Source: CAYUWG01 sp964448285 (GTDB lineage: Bacteria; Bacteroidota; Ignavibacteria; SZUA-365). Taken from it: a stretch of 51,006 nt of DNA. The notes below the pieces were generated by a model that saw only the letters and a program-made list of their open reading frames with translations, did not search any database and was not told the origin of the DNA. Location: assembly GCA_964448285.1 (NCBI GenBank), contig CAYUWG010000024.1, positions 1 through 51,006 of the forward strand. Direction: 5' to 3'. The position numbers and the translations under genes were made by a program. Positions 44,977 to 51,006 of this stretch are shown one piece after another. The first letter of the stretch is position 1; every line of letters starts with the position of its first letter.

Positions 44977-45015
44977 TTTCAAATTACGCATGTTGCGTTA
45001 CGCACGATGCGTAAT
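44977..45015 (+). repeat. Left 39-bp inverted repeat of the ATPase unit
   Basis: Two overlapping palindromes of form TTACGCA-N3-TGCGTAA (spacers TGT and CGA). The first is imperfect at its right arm and the second is exact. The same 39 bases occur inverted at 46205-46243 with only two mismatches. It ends two bases before the ATPase ATG, so it takes the place of a ribosome-binding site. Confidence 0.92.
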
Positions 45016-45017
45016 CT

Positions 45018-46157
45018 ATGAAGAACCCTTTCATATATGGCGGCATTGTCGAAAGCTCGACGTTCTGCAATCGTAAAACAGAGTTGAAAGAACTTCGTCG
45101 CATGATCGAAAACGGAGTTTCCGTTTTCATTTCTTCCGAACGGCGCTTCGGGAAAACATCTCTTGCCCTTCTTGCACTGAAGGGATTATCGGACGAGCAT
45201 TTTCTCCGCGTGTACGTTGACGTTTGGCCGACTGACAATGAAAGAGATTTCATTACTATCCTTGCCCGTGAATACACCCGGAGTCTTTCGCCGTCGATGG
45301 AGAAGGCTCTTCAATCCGCCAAATCATTGTTCTCGCTTCTATTGCCTTCCATCGGTGTGGACTTCGAAGGCAAACCGGTTCTGCAATTCGAAATGCGCAA
45401 GCGAGAAAAGCCCGAACCGGAACTGGAAGAAGTACTCAACGCTGCGGAAAAGATAGCCAGGAGAACGAAGAAACACCTCATCGTCGTCCTCGACGAAGTC
45501 CAACAGATCATGGAGTACGGGTCCGATCTTGTCGAACGAAAGCTTCGCTCCATCATGCAGCGACAGTCGAATGTTTCCTACTTGTTTCTCGGCAGCAGAA
45601 AACACCTCATACAGAAGATGTTTCTCACACGGACGCGTCCATTGTACCGGTCAGCGACGCATTTCCCTCTGAACGACATCAGCAATGACGACTGGCTTCC
45701 GTTCGTCAGGAAGCATTACGAAGCATCGGGGAAGCGTATCTCAAACGCAACGATACAGACGTTGCTGACGATGACGCAAGCACATCCTTACTACACGCAG
45801 TACCTCTGCCACGTCGCGTGGGAATTGACGGGGCCGGGAAAGACCGTAACGGCGCGTACGCTTCGTGATGCTCTCAAAATCCTTCTGCAACGCGAACATT
45901 ACGCTTTCAGCGTGCTCTGGGAATCGTTGACGCGAAACCAACAACGTTTTCTTCAAGGATTAACCGTTGAAGGAAAAGGCGTCAAACCATTCTCCATTGA
46001 GTTCCTGACGCGTCATGCAATCGGAACAGCATCAAGCGCTCAACGCGTCGTCAAAGCCTTGATGCAACGGGATATCATCGAACCGGACAACGGCTCTTTC
46101 ATCGTTTCAGACAGACTCTTTCGTCTGTGGATTCAACAGACTCTCATCATGGAGTGA
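45018..46157 (+). CDS. AAA ATPase (ATPase_2 / archaeal-type), bounded by inverted repeats
   Basis: 379 residues. Starts MKNPFIYGGIVESSTFCNRKTE, the typical N-terminus of pfam01637-like ATPases. P-loop at about 39-48 (SSERRFGKTS, the SxRRxGKTSL form), Walker B IVVLDEVQQIMEYG near 155-165, a sensor-like FLGSRKHLI, and a C-terminal winged-helix-like part (about 290-379). These belong to the STAND/AAA group; they have been reported near mobile DNA and toxin-like genes but a function is not established. The gene has no visible Shine-Dalgarno: the start lies two bases after a 39-bp repeat copied in inverse orientation 47 bp after the stop. It is flanked by unrelated housekeeping genes. Confidence 0.88.
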   Translation: MKNPFIYGGIVESSTFCNRKTELKELRRMIENGVSVFISSERRFGKTSLALLALKGLSDEHFLRVYVDVWPTDNERDFITILAREYTRSLSPSMEKALQSAKSLFSLLLPSIGVDFEGKPVLQFEMRKREKPEPELEEVLNAAEKIARRTKKHLIVVLDEVQQIMEYGSDLVERKLRSIMQRQSNVSYLFLGSRKHLIQKMFLTRTRPLYRSATHFPLNDISNDDWLPFVRKHYEASGKRISNATIQTLLTMTQAHPYYTQYLCHVAWELTGPGKTVTARTLRDALKILLQREHYAFSVLWESLTRNQQRFLQGLTVEGKGVKPFSIEFLTRHAIGTASSAQRVVKALMQRDIIEPDNGSFIVSDRLFRLWIQQTLIME

Positions 46158-46204
46158 GACTCGCGGAATGTTTTCAGGAATCGTTCAGTCCATGAGAATT
46201 TCGA

Positions 46205-46243
46205 ATTACGCATCGTGCGTAACGCATCGTGCGTAATTTGAAA
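46205..46243 (-). repeat. Right 39-bp inverted repeat of the ATPase unit
   Basis: Reverse complement of the left copy at 44977-45015, with mismatches only at two positions in the first three-base spacer. Contains two overlapping TTACGCA-N3-TGCGTAA palindromes. The distance between outer ends is 1267 bp. No flanking direct repeat (target-site duplication) was visible outside the two copies. Confidence 0.92.
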
Positions 46244-46266
46244 ACGTTATGTTCAACTGAAGTTTT

Positions 46267-46959
46267 TCAATCTGGCAATCGTTGGCTTATCCATTCCACG
46301 GTTGCATCCGCTAACTCATCCAGAATTACGTCGTTCGTCTTCATGGAACTCTTCAGTACATGGAATGAATGATCAGCCCCTTCGAAAATTTGAAGTGTTG
46401 TGCGTGATCCGAGTTCACGGCAAACGGGTGTAAGTAAGGAGAGATCGGCAAGTGCATCGCGCGTTCCCTGGAGAAAAAGCATCGGAACCGCCACCTGGTA
46501 CAAGTGCGCGGCGCGTTCGTTCGAAGGTTTGTTCGGTGCATGGAGTGGGAATCCGAAGAAGATGATCCCGCGAACGTGAGGCAGCGCATCCTTCGATGCA
46601 GCTGTCGAGGTCATTCGTCCTCCGAGTGATTTCCCGCCCGCAAACAGCGGGAGCGCCGGTTCGATTTCGTGTGCACATGCAACGGCAGATCGAACCGTTG
46701 CAATGAGTATCCCGGGAGGATCAGGGCGATTCTTCTTTTGCTCCATATAGGGGAACTGAAAACGAAACGTCGCCACTCCGCTATCAGCCAATCGCACAGC
46801 GGTCTCTTGCATGAATGCATGCTTCATTCCTGCACCGGCGCCGTGTGCAAGGACAAGCGTTGCTCTGGCGTCCGCTGGTTTCAGAAATAATGCGCTCACG
46901 TCGCCGGATGTAGCGACGGACGAAAAGGTTAACCCTGTGAGTGAGTGTATCGATTTCAT
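46267..46959 (-). CDS. Alpha/beta hydrolase (KANL3/Tex30-like)
   Basis: 230 residues, no signal peptide. Alpha/beta hydrolase fold with LAHGAGAGMKH (oxyanion-hole region), nucleophile motif GGKSLGG (Ser about 113 in GxSxG form), acid residue in LFLQGTRDALAD, and catalytic His in GADHSFHV. The GAGAGM and GADHSF pattern is that of the KANL3/Tex30 group of predicted hydrolases, which is widespread but of unknown substrate. It is transcribed away from the ATPase, right after the right-hand inverted repeat, and towards no clear operon partner. Confidence 0.85.
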   Translation of the reverse strand: MKSIHSLTGLTFSSVATSGDVSALFLKPADARATLVLAHGAGAGMKHAFMQETAVRLADSGVATFRFQFPYMEQKKNRPDPPGILIATVRSAVACAHEIEPALPLFAGGKSLGGRMTSTAASKDALPHVRGIIFFGFPLHAPNKPSNERAAHLYQVAVPMLFLQGTRDALADLSLLTPVCRELGSRTTLQIFEGADHSFHVLKSSMKTNDVILDELADATVEWISQRLPD

Positions 46960-46983
46960 CTTTTCAAGTTTTCACGAGGTTGT

Positions 46984-47949
46984 TCAGGGATAGGGTCCAA
47001 GGAATCTCTCTCCATTGAAGTGGATCAGGTGACTCGGTGCTTCTGCAATCCAGACTTCCGTTTCCCATGCAATTTCGTTCAAGTATTTCATCATAACTCG
47101 TCGCGTTTGAAACGCTGTTACAAATACCAGCCCTGCTGTCGCCTTGCCGAATATCTCCCGAAGTTCGTTGTGACGCTTGATGTTGATCGGTCCATGGCTT
47201 GTAACTGCTTCTATAAGCACGAGCCAATTTTTCTTCGGTATATGCACGACAACATCCGGCATTTTCCCGTGCTCGTCTATTTCGATCCCGAGATTTTTCA
47301 GATATGCGGTATCATAGAGAAGGTGCTTCTTCCCGGAATCTCCGATATAGATGATAACTGCACCCGGAGTATAACGCGGACAGAATTCTTCAATAATCTT
47401 CTTTATAAGTTCGTTCTGTCCTCCCGGAGTCAGCACTAATCTCTTCCGTTTATGAAGTCGAACTGGTATCAACTGCATTTCTCTTTCTTTCGGTTTAAGA
47501 CGACTTAAAGCAGCAGACGTGCTAAGATACTCTCTCAGGGCTGTGTTCCATTTCTTCGTTCCATAGGTTTGAAGCAGTTTCAAGAGCTCCGGATCGATTT
47601 GATATCTGTTACGCGGGCTATTGACCGGTCGTTTTGGATTGTCCGGGTTCGCATGGACGAGACCCATTTGCAGGAACTGATGGATTGTATAACGCCGGAC
47701 CGTCTCTCGAGTATTTGGTGCGTACGTTTTCTGGAAATGAATCCGGAAATACTCCATCATCTCGGTGATTCCTAAGGTCATTGATTTTGCCTCCTTCCAT
47801 CGCGTTGCAGTTGTCATCCCTGAAAGAGCAAGGAGGGTTAAAGCTGATCTCTCGTTTTGTTGCTCGTGTGGGACTCCCAACGCATGAAGGATCTCCAATG
47901 CTTCCGTCACCTTTTCCTTTGCTTCCTTACTGCCGAAGGATTTAGCCAT
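46984..47949 (-). CDS. BsuBI/PstI-type restriction endonuclease
   Basis: 321 residues. The N-terminal half (1-150) is a helical DNA-binding region. The C-terminal half carries the BsuBI/PstI family block: LTPGGQNELIKKIIEEFCPRYTPGAV, IYIGDSGKK, GKMPDVVVHIPKKNWLVLIEAVTSHGPI, then WETEVWIAEAPSHLIHFNGERFLGPY. The PD-(D/E)xK-like centre is PDVV with the downstream Glu of LIEAVTSHG. Characterised members (BsuBI, PstI) cut CTGCAG, so that site is predicted. Its ATG overlaps the methylase stop by eight bases (ATGGCTAA), which couples the two. It appears intact. Confidence 0.95.
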   Translation of the reverse strand: MAKSFGSKEAKEKVTEALEILHALGVPHEQQNERSALTLLALSGMTTATRWKEAKSMTLGITEMMEYFRIHFQKTYAPNTRETVRRYTIHQFLQMGLVHANPDNPKRPVNSPRNRYQIDPELLKLLQTYGTKKWNTALREYLSTSAALSRLKPKEREMQLIPVRLHKRKRLVLTPGGQNELIKKIIEEFCPRYTPGAVIIYIGDSGKKHLLYDTAYLKNLGIEIDEHGKMPDVVVHIPKKNWLVLIEAVTSHGPINIKRHNELREIFGKATAGLVFVTAFQTRRVMMKYLNEIAWETEVWIAEAPSHLIHFNGERFLGPYP

Positions 47950-49483
47950 GAAATACTATTTCTTCCAGCATGTCATCCAACTCAGATTGCGATGGAAACG
48001 CATGACCAATTCTTCTACCGAGTGCCAGTAGTTCATTTCGTGATGGATATCGCAGTGATCGGAGGTCTGCTGCATTCACTTGCGTGTGACCGCTGAAGTG
48101 ACGGAAATATGAATCCACAATCGTAGAGCTAAGAAACGCTGTAAGCCCCTTTGCCAGAGTGATGGGAAGTCCTTTCCCTTTCTCATGAAAATAATTGAGA
48201 TGGTTCTCGAACGCGACCCGGTCGGCTGACAACCGTTGAGCATCATAGACTGCAGCGACAATTCTCCTACGCTCCTCTTTTGCCGAGAACCTCTTGACGA
48301 GCACATAATGTCCTGCTGGAATTAACAAATCATCTGCTCGATCATCGATGGCCAGAGCATTTGGCTTTTTGGTGCTTCCATTCGGCCATTCGATAAAACC
48401 GTTCTGGAAATGACAAGGGTATATCAATGGAGCTGTGTATTTCCCTGGGAGTTCTCGAAGGATATCTCGCGATCGGAAATCTACGACGCGCCCGGTAGAA
48501 ACGGACAAACCAAGCCCCTGCAACGTCACACACAACCTTTTCATACGAGTTTTGGTATGGTCTCCATCCACATCGGGAACTATGTGGATAAACATGTGAG
48601 GATCATTACGATGCACAAGATCGGAGTAAGGAATCTCACGTGCTACGATCGACTTCGATTCGGGACCGACACTTGAAGATATCGTAACGGTTGTCTTTGT
48701 TTCGCTTTTTACAGCATGGAATATGATGTTCTCTTGCAACACTGAATCATCGGCAAAGACTTTATCACGACGTTCAAACACATGGATATGCCGAAAGCTG
48801 AGATGTTGAAATAAAAATTTTCGAAAGGATTCGAAATATGGACCATTACAAAAGCTTCTCGGTGTAATTGCCACAATTTCACCATCAGGCTCGAGTAGGT
48901 ATGTCGCAAGTGCTATAAAGCCCGTGTACAGATTACTTGTTTCAATGCCGGCATTTCGTAAGAGTTTTCGCTCGCGGGAAACGGATTGAATCTTCTTGTA
49001 AGGTGGATTCATGATCACACAATCGAACAGGCTCATTGAGTAGTTTTCAAAGAGATCTCCCCTTACCATCCCTGATGCTGTTTCGAGAAAATCCTGATCA
49101 ATCACACTGTATTCGAATTCAATTCCCATGGATTTCGCTTGTGCACGACACAATTCCATAGTTTCATTGAGAACGGGAATCAATTGTGAATCATTCTCAT
49201 AAGCCGTGAGGATTATCCGTCGTGGTCGCTTGGTTCTCTCGCATAGAGCGGCGATTAAAGCGGCAGTCAATGAACCGATGCCTGCACCGGGATCAAGGAC
49301 ACGAAGAACAGATCTCTGAGCTTTAAACATGTTCGCCATGAGCAATCCAATGTGCGAAGGCGTGAAGAATTGCCCTCGTGCAGATCTCTCCGATGGATTC
49401 AGTCGATTAGAAACGCGACGCCTCATCGTTTCGATTGTCTCTATGAACGAGAAAGTCGTATCACTGCCAAACTTCAAATTCAT
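47942..49483 (-). CDS. N6-adenine DNA methyltransferase of the BsuBI/PstI system
   Basis: 513 residues. Gamma-class layout: GQFFTP near 37, AdoMet motif I VLDPGAGIGSLTAA near 61-74, and catalytic motif IV NPPY in CVIMNPPYKK (about residue 155). The target-recognition part is in the C-terminal 250 residues. The MTase precedes the nuclease, so the host site is protected first when the pair is newly acquired. Predicted to methylate adenine in CTGCAG (as M.PstI and M.BsuBI do); that site occurs in this window, for example around 48250. It reads from its own start at 49483, 126 bp from the ligase gene. Confidence 0.95.
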   Translation of the reverse strand: MNLKFGSDTTFSFIETIETMRRRVSNRLNPSERSARGQFFTPSHIGLLMANMFKAQRSVLRVLDPGAGIGSLTAALIAALCERTKRPRRIILTAYENDSQLIPVLNETMELCRAQAKSMGIEFEYSVIDQDFLETASGMVRGDLFENYSMSLFDCVIMNPPYKKIQSVSRERKLLRNAGIETSNLYTGFIALATYLLEPDGEIVAITPRSFCNGPYFESFRKFLFQHLSFRHIHVFERRDKVFADDSVLQENIIFHAVKSETKTTVTISSSVGPESKSIVAREIPYSDLVHRNDPHMFIHIVPDVDGDHTKTRMKRLCVTLQGLGLSVSTGRVVDFRSRDILRELPGKYTAPLIYPCHFQNGFIEWPNGSTKKPNALAIDDRADDLLIPAGHYVLVKRFSAKEERRRIVAAVYDAQRLSADRVAFENHLNYFHEKGKGLPITLAKGLTAFLSSTIVDSYFRHFSGHTQVNAADLRSLRYPSRNELLALGRRIGHAFPSQSELDDMLEEIVFHG

Positions 49484-49609
49484 TTCCTTTTCGATATCGA
49501 ATCTTGTTCAATCATCTCACTCATAGGAAATTGTATTCTCACCGCTTCAAATCCAAGTAGAGCATTGGAACTCGCTGAAACTTTCAGGATCGTTACGATA
49601 CACAAGGCC

Positions 49610-51006
49610 TCACCGGTCCGGTCTCATCCGCACGAATACCGGCTCGCGCAGCATCCCGTCCTTGGTGAATGATGCGTATTGCACTTCACACCAAAGCAGC
49701 GGTTCAATCCACGTGGTGAGTTTGTCGTCAAGCGGCTTTTCCTTGATGGGACGTTCAATCGACCTGAGCCTTTTAAGTTGAGAGAAGATCTCTTTCAGTA
49801 ACTTCGTATCGAATCCCGACCCAACTTTACCGAGATAGCGCAATGACTTCCCTTCACTCACCGCAATTTGCAGCGCGACGAATGTCGTTGCGCGATCGCC
49901 TTTGCCCTCGGTATATCCGATAATCACGCAGTCCATCGTGTGACGGGACTTGATCTTGAGCCATGTGTTCGTGCGTTTACCAGGTTGGTATGTGCTCAAG
50001 CGCTCCTTCGCAATGATTCCTTCGAGTCCCATCGAAGATGCTGCTGCAAACAGTGCATCGCCGTCTTCGACTGTTTCGCTCAGGCGGTATGCTGTACCGG
50101 GTTTCAAGACATCGGCGAGCCACTCGCGGCGTCGAATAAGCGGTTCATTCATCACGGAACGACCATCGAGATAGAGCACGTCGAAAAGGTAGCAGTGCGC
50201 GGGATTCTTTTCGAGCGCACGTTTGATGCTGTGTTCGCCCGACTGCTGCATACGGTGGATCACGTCCTTGAACACGGGCTTCCCGACCGAATCGAGACAC
50301 ACGATCTCGGCATCGAAGACTGCGCCGGAGACGCGGAACGCTTCTTCCGGCGCAAGCAATTCCGGGAAACCTGCCGTGATATCTTTATGGTTGCGCGTCA
50401 GAATGCGAACAGCCCCCTCGTCGATCGTGACTAACGCCCGAATGCCGTCCCACTTCACTTCGTAGAGATAGTCGCCGGCTGGTGGCTTGGCTTCGCTTTG
50501 CGCGAGCATCGGTTCGATTGCCGTTTGCAACCAATCGATTTGTGGTGTATCGACTCGTTCGATAAGCCACTGGTTGTCCTTTGTCTCATGCATCCGGTAC
50601 TCGCCGGTAATCCCCACACTGCTGAGACGGAAATAAAATCCCTTCTTCTTTTCCTTCGTTATGGTATAGCGTCCGCGTGCAAAAATCCACATGCGTCCGC
50701 CCCCGTACTCGCCCTTGGGAATGTCGCCTTCGAAATTCACGTACTCCAAGGGATGTTCTTCCACGGCGACCGCAAGCCGCATGACGCCGGGTCGTGGAGG
50801 AAGCCCTTTCGGCACTGCCCACGATTTCAGTACACCCTCGTGTTCGAGTCGCAGGTCGTAATGCAAACGCGATGCATGATGGCGATGGACGACAAAGAGG
50901 TTGCCCTCCCCTTCGAGTGCGAGAGGCTTCGGTTCCGGCGTTCTCTCGAATCGCCGTTTCTCTTCGTAGGATTTGAGTTGCTCGGGCGTTTTATACGTGC
51001 GTGCAG
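49610..51006 (-). CDS. ligD: LigD-type ATP-dependent DNA ligase (5' end beyond the window)
   Basis: At least 465 residues; the frame is open at 51004, so the true start is outside. The visible N-terminus (KTPEQLKSYEEKR, then TPEP) resembles the very start of the LigD phosphoesterase (PE) domain, so little should be missing. The PE domain carries HHASRLHYDLRLE and EHPLEYVNFEGDIPKGEYGGG. The ligase domain follows: adenylation Lys in YEVKWDGIRAL, then FDAEIVCLD and GLEGIIAKERLSTYQPGKRTNTWLKIKS, with an OB fold ending EPVFVRMRPDR. There is no polymerase domain after it. It seals DNA breaks in Ku-dependent end joining; no Ku gene is in the window. Confidence 0.93.
   Translation of the reverse strand, partial: ARTYKTPEQLKSYEEKRRFERTPEPKPLALEGEGNLFVVHRHHASRLHYDLRLEHEGVLKSWAVPKGLPPRPGVMRLAVAVEEHPLEYVNFEGDIPKGEYGGGRMWIFARGRYTITKEKKKGFYFRLSSVGITGEYRMHETKDNQWLIERVDTPQIDWLQTAIEPMLAQSEAKPPAGDYLYEVKWDGIRALVTIDEGAVRILTRNHKDITAGFPELLAPEEAFRVSGAVFDAEIVCLDSVGKPVFKDVIHRMQQSGEHSIKRALEKNPAHCYLFDVLYLDGRSVMNEPLIRRREWLADVLKPGTAYRLSETVEDGDALFAAASSMGLEGIIAKERLSTYQPGKRTNTWLKIKSRHTMDCVIIGYTEGKGDRATTFVALQIAVSEGKSLRYLGKVGSGFDTKLLKEIFSQLKRLRSIERPIKEKPLDDKLTTWIEPLLWCEVQYASFTKDGMLREPVFVRMRPDR

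Overview
The window looks like a chromosome segment from the Bacteroidota/Chlorobiota side of the tree, most like Ignavibacteria or Kapabacteria. Several secreted proteins end in type IX secretion (T9SS) type-A sorting domains, including the NFPNPFNPST / NYPNPFNPST signature common in those lineages, and there are Bacteroidetes-type families such as DUF5683 and DUF6132. The genus assignment is inference.

Left part (1-19.3 kb): an atypical Ser/Thr-kinase-like protein with a 24-bp tandem-repeat tail; a run of exported proteins (two T9SS cargo proteins, a lipoprotein and an M4 thermolysin-like protease with a propeller and sorting domain); a SulP anion transporter; a lipoprotein; and a 5.2-kb surface protein carrying near-identical 507-bp internal repeats.

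Defence island 1 (about 20.15-27.6 kb): a type III-like restriction-modification operon, res - AlbA/GHKL ATP-binding protein - mod. The mod reading frame is broken by one in-frame TAG that separates a C-terminal piece. The island abuts the 3' stump of a NarL-type sensor kinase whose response regulator is intact, so its arrival probably destroyed the sensor.

Middle (27.8-34.7 kb): a DUF5683 protein, tRNA-Arg(UCG), an OmpR/HisKA two-component pair, an octahaem c-type cytochrome with a T9SS sorting domain (predicted surface electron-transfer protein), and a sirtuin-pyruvate kinase pair.

Pilus-like region (35-43 kb): three pseudopilin-like proteins, a PilT-family ATPase, a PilM-PilN fusion, a PilO-PilP-like protein and a short secretin, followed by a single-domain response regulator. 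Small genes follow: DUF6132, a FmdB-type zinc ribbon, a rhodanese lipoprotein and an RluA-family protein with a Gly in place of the catalytic Asp.

Right end (45-51 kb): a lone AAA ATPase gene bounded by 39-bp inverted repeats (2 mismatches) built of overlapping TTACGCA-N3-TGCGTAA palindromes, which is the best candidate for an undescribed mobile or self-regulated unit; an alpha/beta hydrolase; a BsuBI/PstI-type restriction-modification pair predicted to act on CTGCAG; and a LigD-type ATP-dependent DNA ligase cut by the window edge. No CRISPR array, rRNA, transposase or integrase was seen.
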